Source: Odoribacter sp. AF15-53
GTDB lineage: Bacteria; Bacteroidota; Bacteroidia; Bacteroidales; Marinifilaceae
Assembly: GCF_003479425.1 (NCBI RefSeq)
Contig: NZ_QUHC01000004.1
Coordinates: forward strand, 62,001 to 126,000
Direction: 5' to 3'
DNA: 64,000 bases
The notes below the pieces were generated by a model. That model saw only the letters and a list, made by a program, of their open reading frames with translations. It did no database searches and had not been told where the DNA came from. Position 1 is the stretch's first letter. The number at the start of each line of letters is the position of its first letter. The position numbers were made by a program, and so were the translations under genes. This document shows, one piece after another, positions 41,949 through 49,654 of this stretch.

Positions 41949-42806
41949 ATGGTGAAGTTAAAAGTCGCGATTCAAAAATCAGGTCGATTGAACGAGGATA
42001 CCCTCGAACTGCTGAAAGAGTGTGGAATTTGTATTAATAACGGGAAAGATCAATTGGTGGCACAAGCTTCGAATTTTCCCTTGGAGGTGTTGTATTTACG
42101 CAATTCGGATATTCCTCATTACGTGGAGGACGGGATTGCTGACGTGGCGATTATCGGGGAAAATACGGTGATCGAGAAACGGGCGAGAGTGTTGAAATTA
42201 CTGGATTTGGGATTTTCCGGGTGTCGGGTTTCTATCGCTATTCCGAAATCGGAGGAGTTTACCGGGCTCGGTTGGTTGCAGGGGAAGCGGATAGCAACTT
42301 CTTATCCTAACACGCTGAATGATTTTTTGGGACAGAATAATATTCAGGCGGAAGCGCACGTGATTACCGGATCGGTGGAGATCGCTCCCGGTATCGGGTT
42401 GGCAGATGCAATATGTGATATCGTGAGTTCCGGGAGCACTCTTTTGAAGAATGGTTTGACGGAGGTATACACGTTGTTTAAGTCAACGGCTTGCTTGGTT
42501 GCTAATCCTACGTTGGATGCGGAGAAACGGGAGTTGATAGAACAGTTGATTTTTCGAATGAAGGCGGTACTGGCGGCCAAGTGTAATAAGTATATTTTAT
42601 TGAATGCACCGGAGGAGAGGTTACAAAAGATTTGTGAGCTGCTTCCGGGAGTGAAGAGTCCCACGATTATGCCGTTGTGTGCAAAGGGGTGGTATTCGCT
42701 TCATTCGGTGGTGAACGAGAACAAGTTCTGGGAGTCGATCGGGGCGTTGAAGGCGGCGGGAGCCGAGGGGATTCTGGTGGTGCCGATAGAGAAAATGATC
42801 GAGTGA
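41949..42806 (+). CDS. hisG: ATP phosphoribosyltransferase
   Basis: The first enzyme of histidine synthesis, long form with a regulatory C-terminal domain (285 residues), so no HisZ is needed. ATG 41949 starts MVKLKVAIQKSGRLNEDTLELL. The frame is open to 41889, but that part lies in the attenuator. The signature GIGLADAICDIVSSGSTLLKNGL is present. The C-terminal domain (KSPTIMPLCAKGWYSLHSVVNENKFWESIGALKAAGAEGILVVPIEKM) is the histidine-binding part. It is the first structural gene of the operon, controlled by the leader peptide upstream. Confidence 0.96.
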   Translation: MVKLKVAIQKSGRLNEDTLELLKECGICINNGKDQLVAQASNFPLEVLYLRNSDIPHYVEDGIADVAIIGENTVIEKRARVLKLLDLGFSGCRVSIAIPKSEEFTGLGWLQGKRIATSYPNTLNDFLGQNNIQAEAHVITGSVEIAPGIGLADAICDIVSSGSTLLKNGLTEVYTLFKSTACLVANPTLDAEKRELIEQLIFRMKAVLAAKCNKYILLNAPEERLQKICELLPGVKSPTIMPLCAKGWYSLHSVVNENKFWESIGALKAAGAEGILVVPIEKMIE

Positions 42807-42873
42807 GTCGCCTGCGGCGAGTTTCGGGTTGATAGGTTATAAGTTACAGGTTTTTATTAATTGAAAAAATGAT
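42807..42873. repeat. Small hairpin repeat between hisG and hisD
   Basis: It reads GCCTGCGGCGAG followed by ATAGGTTATAAGTTACAGG. On the minus strand this matches the AACCTGTAACTTGTAACTCGCCGAAGGC-type repeat also found at 12431-12483, 45252-45282 and 46747-46791. Confidence 0.6.
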
Positions 42874-44163
42874 ATGATGAATAAGATTTTGTATCCGGGA
42901 AAAGAGGAATGGGCGAAGGTTGTGGAACGTCCGGTGAATAAGGGGGAAGATTTGGAAAAGGTGTGTAAAGCGGTGTTTGACGAGGTGGCGAGAGACGGGG
43001 ATGAGGCGTTGAGAAAGTACACGTGGTATTTTGATCGGGTGAAGTTGGAGCGGTTTGAGGTGACGGAAGAGGAGTTTCTGGAGGCGGAGAGGTTGGTGAG
43101 TGAGGAGTTGAAAGAAGCAATTCGGGTGGCTAAAGGGAATATCGAGGAGTTTCACAAGGTGCAGGTTCCCGTGAGGTGCGAATACGTGAGCGAGCGGGGA
43201 TTTCGTTGTTGGCAGGAGGCTAGGGCGATTGACCGGGTGGGATTGTATGTTCCGGGAGGTAGTGCCCCGTTGTTTTCGACGGTGTTGATGTTGGCTGTTC
43301 CGGCAAAATTAGCCGGGTGTGGGGAAGTGGTGATTTGTACGCCTCCGGGAATGGACGGGCGGGTGAATCCTGCCATCCTGTGGACGGCTCGTTTGTGCGG
43401 GGTTACGCGGGTTTTCAAGGTCGGGGGGATTCAGGCGATTGCGGCTTTGGGGTTAGGTACGGGGAGTATCGGACGTGTGGATAAGATTTTCGGGCCGGGG
43501 AATCGTTTCGTAACGGCGGCTAAACAATGGGTGGGGAGATACGGTGTGGCGATTGATATGCCCGCAGGGCCTTCGGAGTTGATGGTTGTGGCGGATGAAA
43601 CGGCACGGGCTTCATTCGTGGCGGCTGATTTGTTGTCCCAGGCGGAGCACGGGCCGGATAGTCAGGTTATTTTGGTGACTTGTGATGAACGGTTGATTGA
43701 TGAGGTGGAAAAGGAGTTGGTCGGGCAATTGGAACGGATTCCAAGAAAGGCGATTGCCGAGGTGGCGTTGAGAAATTCTAAATATATTGTTTTGGGTTCT
43801 CGTGAGGAGTGCGTGGAATTGGTGAATTGTTACGCGCCGGAACACTTGATGCTAAGCGTGAAGAATTATTTGGATTGGGTACCGGAGATTCGTAATGCGG
43901 GTTCCGTGTTTTTGGGACATTATTCTCCGGAGAGTGCGGGAGATTATGCTTCGGGGACGAACCATACGTTACCCACGAACGGGTATGCTCGGATGTGTAG
44001 CGGGGTGAATATGGATGCCTTTATGAAGAAGATCAGTTTTCAGGAGATTACACCGGAAGGGTTGAATTACTTGGGAAGGACGATAGAGGTTATGGCGGAT
44101 AACGAGAAGTTGGAGGCGCATGGGAATGCGGTAAGAGTAAGAAAGATAAAAGTTAAAAGCTAA
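42874..44163 (+). CDS. hisD: Histidinol dehydrogenase
   Basis: A 429-residue enzyme that performs the last two steps (histidinol to histidine, NAD+ and Zn2+ dependent). The signature SIGRVDKIFGPGNRFVTAAKQWV, then GVAIDMPAGPSELMVVAD, is followed by LLSQAEHGPDSQVILVT and the active-site region YAPEHL. The end GYARMCSGVNMDAFMKKISFQE is typical. The last residues RKIKVKS are read from an AT-rich simple repeat (AAAGATAAAAGTTAAAAGC) that continues past the stop. It starts 67 bp after hisG. Confidence 0.96.
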   Translation: MMNKILYPGKEEWAKVVERPVNKGEDLEKVCKAVFDEVARDGDEALRKYTWYFDRVKLERFEVTEEEFLEAERLVSEELKEAIRVAKGNIEEFHKVQVPVRCEYVSERGFRCWQEARAIDRVGLYVPGGSAPLFSTVLMLAVPAKLAGCGEVVICTPPGMDGRVNPAILWTARLCGVTRVFKVGGIQAIAALGLGTGSIGRVDKIFGPGNRFVTAAKQWVGRYGVAIDMPAGPSELMVVADETARASFVAADLLSQAEHGPDSQVILVTCDERLIDEVEKELVGQLERIPRKAIAEVALRNSKYIVLGSREECVELVNCYAPEHLMLSVKNYLDWVPEIRNAGSVFLGHYSPESAGDYASGTNHTLPTNGYARMCSGVNMDAFMKKISFQEITPEGLNYLGRTIEVMADNEKLEAHGNAVRVRKIKVKS

Positions 44164-44223
44164 AAACTAAAAGATGAAAAGGTTCGGTGATTGCTATTTA
44201 GAATTTGAAATTTAGAATTTAGA

Positions 44224-45285
44224 ATGATGGATTTTGCAAAGATCGTGAGGGATAATATAAAGGGGGTACAGGGGTATTCTTGTGCCCGGGAGGAATTCGA
44301 GGGAACGGGTGTCATGTTGCTGGATGCGAATGAGAATCCGTTTGAATCGGGGTATAATCGTTATCCCGATCCTTACCAGCGGGAGTTAAAGGAGGTGATC
44401 GGGCGGTTGAAAGGGGTGGAGGTTTCCCGGTTGGTTCTGGGTAATGGAAGTGACGAGTTGATTGATATGTTGATACGTACGGTTTGTACTCCCCGGCAGG
44501 ATAATGTGATTGTTTTTTCGCCCGGATATTCGATGTACGAGGTGAGCGCGCGGGTGAATGATGTGGAGGTACGTCGCTTGGATTTGGACGAGGAATTTAT
44601 GCCGGGGTGGGATGCGTTGTTTGATCGGGTGGATCAATACACGAAGATGATTTTTTTCTGTACGCCGAATAACCCGGTGGGGAACGTGATTCCTTTGGAA
44701 CGGATAGAACGGGTAGCGGCACGTTTTGATGGGGTGGTGGTCGTGGATGAGGCGTATATTGATTTCGCAGATATGGAGTCTGCCGTTAAATTGCAGGATG
44801 CTTACCGGAACGTGGTTGTGTTGCAGACTTTGTCGAAGGCATGGGGGTTGGCTGGATTACGGGTGGGGATTTGTGTGGCGGATCCGGAATTGGTGGTTTA
44901 TTTGAATAAGGTGAAGCCGCCTTATAATATCGGGATTTTGACTCAACGGAAGGCGTTGGAGGTTTTGCGAGATGAAAGTTCTTTCCGGAGGGAGGTGGAG
45001 ATGATAAAGAGCGAGAGGGAGAGGGTTATAGGGATTTTGCGGGGATTACCTTGGTTGGAGGTGGTGAGTGATTCGGAAGCTAATTTCGTGTTGGTTTGTT
45101 GTGAATGTTATCTGGAGTTGTACAAGTATCTGATTGAGAACCGGGTTGTGGTACGAGTACGGCATATCCCTCCCCGGTTGAGTTGTGGGTTGCGGATTAC
45201 GATCGGGACGAGGGAGGAGAATAATTTATTGATTCGGAAATTAAAGGAATATCGCCTTCAGCGAGTTACAAGTTATAGGTTATGA
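44224..45285 (+). CDS. hisC: Histidinol-phosphate aminotransferase
   Basis: A PLP aminotransferase of 353 residues. The PLP-Lys lies in VLQTLSKAWGLAGLRVGI. The N-terminal MLLDANENPFESGYNRYPDP and CTPNNPVGN are family motifs. The stop codon overlaps the hisB start (ATGA). The last ten residues RLQRVTSYRL are read from the small hairpin repeat (CGCCTTCAGCGAG...TTACAAGTTATAGG), so the natural end of the protein has been extended by a repeat insertion. Start at ATG 44224 (or 44227), after TAGAATTTAGA, which also precedes hisH. Confidence 0.95.
   Translation: MMDFAKIVRDNIKGVQGYSCAREEFEGTGVMLLDANENPFESGYNRYPDPYQRELKEVIGRLKGVEVSRLVLGNGSDELIDMLIRTVCTPRQDNVIVFSPGYSMYEVSARVNDVEVRRLDLDEEFMPGWDALFDRVDQYTKMIFFCTPNNPVGNVIPLERIERVAARFDGVVVVDEAYIDFADMESAVKLQDAYRNVVVLQTLSKAWGLAGLRVGICVADPELVVYLNKVKPPYNIGILTQRKALEVLRDESSFRREVEMIKSERERVIGILRGLPWLEVVSDSEANFVLVCCECYLELYKYLIENRVVVRVRHIPPRLSCGLRITIGTREENNLLIRKLKEYRLQRVTSYRL
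45252..45283. repeat. Small hairpin repeat inside the hisC 3' end
   Basis: It contains CGCCTTCAGCGAG and TTACAAGTTATAGG, in the same orientation as the unit at 42809. It lies inside hisC and up to the hisB start. Confidence 0.6.
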
Positions 45286-46379
45286 AAAAGATATTGTTTA
45301 TAGACCGGGACGGAACGATTATTCAGGAACCTCCGGGAGATTATCAGGTGGATAGTATGGAAAAACTGGCGTTCGTGCCGGGTGTTATCGGTGCATTACG
45401 GGAGATCGTGCGGGATACGGATTACCGGTTGGTGATGGTGAGTAATCAGGATGGTTTGGGAACGGGGCGTTTCCCGATGGATACTTTCCTGCCACCACAT
45501 GAGTTTATGCTGAAGACTCTGGCGGGGGAAGAGGTTGTTTTTGACGAGGTATTGATTGACGAGAGTATGCCTGAAGATTGTTCTCCCCGGAGAAAGCCCG
45601 GAACAGGAATGGTCGGGAAGTATCTGAATGAAAGTTTGGACCGGATGAATTCTTACGTGATCGGGGATCGGTTGACGGATATGCAGTTGGCGGAGAATAT
45701 GGGAATTCGAGGAATATTTTTTGGAGAAGAAGAGGGGGAAGGTTTGCCGATTGTTTTGAGTACGGGGTCATGGGGTAAGATTGTCAGTTTTCTGAAACAA
45801 GGAAGTCGTCAGGCGATTCGAGTGAGAACGACGGCGGAGACGGCGGTACGTGTAGCTCTCGATTTGAACGGGACGGGACAAGGGGAGGTGAAGACCGGGA
45901 TCGCTTTTTTCGATCACATGCTGGAACAGGTTGTTCGGCACGGGGAGGTGGATTTGGTTATTTCAGTGAAAGGAGATTTGCAGGTGGATGAACATCACAC
46001 GATCGAGGATACGGCTATCGTGCTGGGAGAGTGTTTTGCGGAGGCACTGGGGGGGAAGAAGGGGATCGGGCGATATGGTTTTGCTTTGCCGATGGATGAG
46101 GCGAAAGCCGAGGTTTTGCTTGATTTCGGGGGACGGAGTTGGTTAGAGTGGAACGCCACGTTTAGCCGGGAGTACGTGGGTGATTTCCCCACGGAGATGA
46201 CGAAGCATTTTTTTGCCTCGTTTTGTCAGGGTGCGAGGTGTAACCTGCACGTGACGGCGAAGGGAGAGAACACGCACCACACGATAGAGGCTATTTTCAA
46301 GGCTTTTGCCCGTTGCTTGAAAATGGCGGTGAGGCAGGAGACGGGGGGAAGGGTGCCGTCGACGAAGGGGGTAATTTAG
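45282..46379 (+). CDS. hisB: Bifunctional histidinol-phosphatase/imidazoleglycerol-phosphate dehydratase
   Basis: A fusion of 365 residues. The N-terminal HAD phosphatase (residues 1-165) has FIDRDGTIIQEPP and the Zn-site region CSPRRKPGTGM. The C-terminal IGP dehydratase has TAVRVALDLNGTGQGEVKTGIAFFDHMLEQ, DEHHTIEDTAIVLG, and HHTIEAIFKAFARCLKMA. It catalyses steps 6 and 8 of the pathway. ATGA overlap with hisC indicates translational coupling. A 334-bp repeat-rich spacer separates it from hisH. Confidence 0.96.
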   Translation: MKKILFIDRDGTIIQEPPGDYQVDSMEKLAFVPGVIGALREIVRDTDYRLVMVSNQDGLGTGRFPMDTFLPPHEFMLKTLAGEEVVFDEVLIDESMPEDCSPRRKPGTGMVGKYLNESLDRMNSYVIGDRLTDMQLAENMGIRGIFFGEEEGEGLPIVLSTGSWGKIVSFLKQGSRQAIRVRTTAETAVRVALDLNGTGQGEVKTGIAFFDHMLEQVVRHGEVDLVISVKGDLQVDEHHTIEDTAIVLGECFAEALGGKKGIGRYGFALPMDEAKAEVLLDFGGRSWLEWNATFSREYVGDFPTEMTKHFFASFCQGARCNLHVTAKGENTHHTIEAIFKAFARCLKMAVRQETGGRVPSTKGVI

Positions 46380-46429
46380 GATAATTGAAAGTGAAAAAAT
46401 AAACTCCTTCACCGGCTATGCCGCCAAGT

Positions 46430-46680
46430 GAGCCCGAAGCGGTCTACTCTATAAACGAGGGGACGGAAAAAGTCCTTTTGGGAGGAATAACTACCCCCTC
46501 CGGCTCCCCCTTACACAGGGGGAGAGCTGATTAGTGAGTGTAGATCTCTTACACGGGGGAGAGAGGATTACCAAGCGGTTTCCCCTCCTGTGTAAGGAGG
46601 GGCTAGGGGTGGTAGTTCAAGATAGTAGAACTTTTGCAGCGTCCTCATAAACAGAGGAGGAGCTGGTGACTCTTACTGAA
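46430..46680. repeat. Composite repeat with palindromic copy F inside the his operon
   Basis: The palindrome runs 46490-46618, with core GGATTACCAAGCGGTTTCC. It is longer than the other copies because part of it (TTACACGGGGGAGAG) is duplicated at about 46550-46566. Flanks GAGCCCGAAGCGGTCT on the left and TTTTGCAGCGTCCTCATAAAC, then AGAGGAGGAGCTGGTGA on the right, match those of copy C at 2617-2897. It interrupts the his operon between hisB and hisH. Confidence 0.7.
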
Positions 46681-46713
46681 AATGTGGGTATTTAGAGAAA
46701 TTTAGAATTTAGG

Positions 46714-47364
46714 ATGAAAAAAAGGATAGAATTGGATGATAGGGAAGAACTTGTAACTTGTAAACCTGTAACTTGTAACTCACCGAAGGTGACGATTATA
46801 GAATACGGGGCGGGGAATTTATTTTCGGTGAAGGCTGCGGTCGAGCGATTGGGGGGAGAGGTGGTTTGTAGTGCAGATCCGGAGGTGATCCGGGGGGCGG
46901 ATAAGGTGATATTTCCGGGGGTGGGACAGGCGGCAGCGGCGATGCGACAATTGAGGAGGTACGGGTTGGATCGGGTGATCCCGGAATTGGAGGTTCCCAT
47001 GCTGGGGATATGTTTGGGTATGCAGTTGATGTGCGCTTACTCGGAGGAGGGGGCAACGGAAGGGTTGGGGATATTTCCGATGCGGGTGAACGAGTTCGAG
47101 AAATCGAGTAAGGTGCCTCACATGGGATGGAACGGGGTGTATGATTTGAAATCCGGGTTGTTGGAAGGGGTGAACGAGGGTGAACGGGTGTATTTCGTGC
47201 ATTCGTATTACGTGCCCGTGAGTGAGTATACTGTGGCCTCGTGTGATTATCAGGTGGTGTTTTCTGCTGCGATTCGGAAAGGTAATTTCTGGGGATGTCA
47301 GTTTCACCCGGAGAAGTCGGCGGGGGTGGGAGAAAGGATTATTGAGAACTTTTTAAAAATGTGA
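46714..47364 (+). CDS. hisH: Imidazole glycerol phosphate synthase, glutaminase subunit
   Basis: The class I glutamine amidotransferase partner of HisF. The recognisable protein begins VTIIEYGAGNLFSVKAAVERLGG at codon 26 (GTG 46789). Catalytic Cys is in MLGICLGMQLMC, and His/Glu in CQFHPEKSAGVG. The first 25 residues (MKKRIELDDREELVTCKPVT and on) come from the small repeat (AACTTGTAACTTGTAAACC), so they are an added tail if ATG 46714 is used. ATG 46714 follows TAGAATTTAGG, similar to the sequence before hisC, which favours it. GTG 46789 is the alternative. It supplies ammonia to HisF. The stop overlaps the hisA start region. Confidence 0.93.
   Translation: MKKRIELDDREELVTCKPVTCNSPKVTIIEYGAGNLFSVKAAVERLGGEVVCSADPEVIRGADKVIFPGVGQAAAAMRQLRRYGLDRVIPELEVPMLGICLGMQLMCAYSEEGATEGLGIFPMRVNEFEKSSKVPHMGWNGVYDLKSGLLEGVNEGERVYFVHSYYVPVSEYTVASCDYQVVFSAAIRKGNFWGCQFHPEKSAGVGERIIENFLKM
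46747..46791. repeat. Small hairpin repeat inside the hisH 5' end
   Basis: CTTGTAACTTGTAAACCTG, then TAACTTGTAACTCACCGAAGGTGA, related to the copies near hisG/hisD and hisC but in the opposite orientation. Confidence 0.6.
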
Positions 47365-47366
47365 GT

Positions 47367-48071
47367 ATGAAGATAACAGTGATTCCGGCGATAGATATTA
47401 TCGGGGGAAAATGTGTGAGGCTTACCAGAGGGGATTATGACGAGTGTAAGACTTATTATGATGATCCGGTGGAGGCGGCTCGGCGGTTTGAGGATATGGG
47501 AATGGAACGCTTGCATCTTGTGGATTTGGATGGGGCTAAGGCTTCCCGGATAATGAATTTGCACGTGTTGGAGCGAATTTGCATGGCTACCGGGTTGAAG
47601 GTTGATTTTAGCGGGGGAATAAAGCGGGAAGAGGATATTTGCCGGGTGTTTGATGCCGGGGCTTCGTTTGTTTGTGTCGGGAGTATGGCCCAGAAAGATC
47701 GGGACGTGACTTCCGGGTGGTTGGAGAAATTCGGGGCGGATCGGGTTATTATCGGGGCGGATGTAAGGAATGAGCGGGTGTGTATTCAGGGGTGGAAGGT
47801 GGAGACTCGAACCACGATTTACGAGTTGATAGATGCTTATTTGCCGATGTTGAAGTACGTGATGTGTACGGATATTGCCCGGGACGGGATGTTGGGAGGA
47901 GTTGCTTTGGATTTGTATCGAAAGTTGGTATTCCGTTATCCGGATATTTCGCTGATCGCCTCGGGAGGGGTCGGTTCATGGACGGATGTTCGGGCGTTGG
48001 AGAGTTTGGGGGTGTCGTCCGTGATCGTGGGAAAGGCGTTGTACGAGGGGAAAATGGAAGAGAGTTTATAA
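47367..48071 (+). CDS. hisA: ProFAR isomerase
   Basis: Phosphoribosylformimino-AICAR isomerase, a TIM barrel of about 234 residues. From ATG 47367 it reads MKITVIPAIDIIGGKCVRLTRGDYDECKTYYDDPVEAARRFEDMG. LHLVDLDGAKA and VDFSGGIKREEDI are shared with HisF, and TDIARDGMLGGVALDLY is typical of HisA. The GTG at 47361 overlaps the hisH stop and is an alternative start. It is followed by a 137-bp spacer with a repeat before hisF. Confidence 0.96.
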   Translation: MKITVIPAIDIIGGKCVRLTRGDYDECKTYYDDPVEAARRFEDMGMERLHLVDLDGAKASRIMNLHVLERICMATGLKVDFSGGIKREEDICRVFDAGASFVCVGSMAQKDRDVTSGWLEKFGADRVIIGADVRNERVCIQGWKVETRTTIYELIDAYLPMLKYVMCTDIARDGMLGGVALDLYRKLVFRYPDISLIASGGVGSWTDVRALESLGVSSVIVGKALYEGKMEESL

Positions 48072-48130
48072 GGTTTGTGGACCCCTGTGGGGCGCTTTGT
48101 TGACAGCAGTTTGTGCTGCTGGATTAAATC
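48061..48130. repeat. Reverse copy of the GC-rich hairpin core of 2440-2520
   Basis: GGACCCC-tgt-GGGGCGC, then AACAAAGC-like spacing, then CAGCA-gtttg-TGCTG. The reverse complement follows the same order as the core of the array at 2457-2515 (CAGC/GCTG hairpin, then CAAGCGCCCC hairpin, then CCAC). It overlaps the 3' end of hisA. Confidence 0.5.
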
Positions 48131-48208
48131 GGAAATCATAAATCAAGAAATAAGTCTGACTTTGTGTAGCTGGAATTTAAAATCTAAAATCTAAAATTTA
48201 AAATTAAT

Positions 48209-48967
48209 ATGGTATTTTTAGCGAAAAGGATTATTCCTTGTTTGGATGTGAAGGAGGGGCGTACGGTGAAGGGGGTGAATTTCGAGAATTTGCGGGATGC
48301 CGGGGATATTGTCGAGTTGGCCGGGCGGTATTCGGACGAGGGGGCGGATGAATTAGTGTTTTTGGATATCACGGCAAGTAATGACTGCCGGAAGACGCGG
48401 TTGGAATGGGTTGAACGAGTGGCCCGGCAGGTACGGATTCCTTTTACCGTGGGAGGAGGGATCGTGTCGGAACGGGATGTGGAGGCTCTTCTGAGGAAGG
48501 GGGCGGATAAAGTGTCGGTTAATTCGAGTGTCTTGAAAGAACCGGGGTTGATTGACCGACTTGCCGCAGCGTTCGGGAAACAGTGTATCGTGGTCGCGGT
48601 GGATGCCCGGCAGGATGGGGGTGAGTGGCGGGTGTACAGTCATGGGGGACGTGTGGAGACGGAACGGGAACTTTTTTCATGGGTGAAAGAGGTGGAGGAA
48701 CGGGGGGCGGGAGAAATTTTATTCACTTCCATGGATCATGACGGGACACATCAGGGATTTGCTTGTGATGCGGTTGCCCGGATGACAACTCTAGTCAATG
48801 TCCCGGTTATTGCTTCCGGGGGAGCGGGGTGTATGGAGGATTTTTATGATGCTTTTACCCGTGGACAGGCGGATGCGGTGTTGGCTGCCGGGGTGTTTCA
48901 TTTCGGGCAGGTTCGAATCCCGGAGTTGAAGTGTTTTTTGAGAGAAAAAGGTATAGTTGTTCGATAA
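48209..48967 (+). CDS. hisF: Imidazole glycerol phosphate synthase, cyclase subunit
   Basis: A TIM-barrel enzyme of 252 residues. [57 protein letters not shown] is the classical start, with the catalytic Asp in CLDVKEG and the second in [13 protein letters not shown]. It makes imidazole glycerol phosphate and AICAR from PRFAR and ammonia delivered by HisH. It precedes hisIE with 11 bp between stop and ATG. Confidence 0.97.
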   Translation: MVFLAKRIIPCLDVKEGRTVKGVNFENLRDAGDIVELAGRYSDEGADELVFLDITASNDCRKTRLEWVERVARQVRIPFTVGGGIVSERDVEALLRKGADKVSVNSSVLKEPGLIDRLAAAFGKQCIVVAVDARQDGGEWRVYSHGGRVETERELFSWVKEVEERGAGEILFTSMDHDGTHQGFACDAVARMTTLVNVPVIASGGAGCMEDFYDAFTRGQADAVLAAGVFHFGQVRIPELKCFLREKGIVVR

Positions 48968-48978
48968 ATGAAATAGAA

Positions 48979-49581
48979 ATGATAAACGTTACAGAATTGA
49001 AATTTGATGCAGCCGGGTTGATTCCGGCTATTATACAGGATGCTGATACCCGGGTGGTGTTGATGCAGGGATATATGAACCGGGAGTCAATTGCCGTGAC
49101 CGAGCGTTCCGGTAAGGTGTGTTTTTTCAGTCGTTCCCGACAACGCCTGTGGACGAAAGGGGAAGAAAGCGGACACTTTTTGTTTGTGAAAGAGATGTTG
49201 GCGGATTGTGACCGGGACTCGTTGTTGGTGAAGGTCAATCCGGTGGGGCCCACTTGTCACACGGGACAGGATACGTGTTGGGGAGAGAAGAACGAGGAGG
49301 CTGATTTCTTGTTTTATTTACAGCGTTATTTACAGAAAAGGAAAGAGGATTCTCCGGAAGTGTCTTACACGGCTCGTTTGATTGGCAAGGGAATTAATAA
49401 AGTGGCGCAGAAGGTGGGGGAAGAGGCTGTCGAACTGGTGATCGAGGCCAAGGATAATAACGAGGAGTTGTTTTTAAATGAAGCTGCCGATTTGATGTAT
49501 CACTATATCGTGTTACTGATTGCGAAAGGGTACGGGTTGGAGGATGTGATCGGGATGTTGAAGGGAAGACACAAGGAGTGA
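48979..49581 (+). CDS. hisIE: Bifunctional phosphoribosyl-AMP cyclohydrolase/phosphoribosyl-ATP pyrophosphatase
   Basis: A fusion of 200 residues. The frame is open further upstream (to 48931, inside hisF), but ATG 48979 gives the normal start MINVTELKFDAAGLIPAIIQDAD. The cyclohydrolase half has VCFFSRSRQRLWTKGEESGH and the metal-binding DCDRDSLLVKVNPVGPTCHTG. The pyrophosphohydrolase half has ARLIGKGINKVAQKVGEEAVELVIEAKD and NEAADLMYHYIVLL. It performs steps 2 and 3 of the pathway. It is the last his gene. With it the operon holds every enzyme of histidine synthesis. Confidence 0.96.
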   Translation: MINVTELKFDAAGLIPAIIQDADTRVVLMQGYMNRESIAVTERSGKVCFFSRSRQRLWTKGEESGHFLFVKEMLADCDRDSLLVKVNPVGPTCHTGQDTCWGEKNEEADFLFYLQRYLQKRKEDSPEVSYTARLIGKGINKVAQKVGEEAVELVIEAKDNNEELFLNEAADLMYHYIVLLIAKGYGLEDVIGMLKGRHKE

Positions 49582-49654
49582 ATTTAGAATCTTATTGATT
49601 CCGTGATACTTGATTCCGTGATCCGGTTGCCTTGGGTGTTGTTGATAAATTGTT

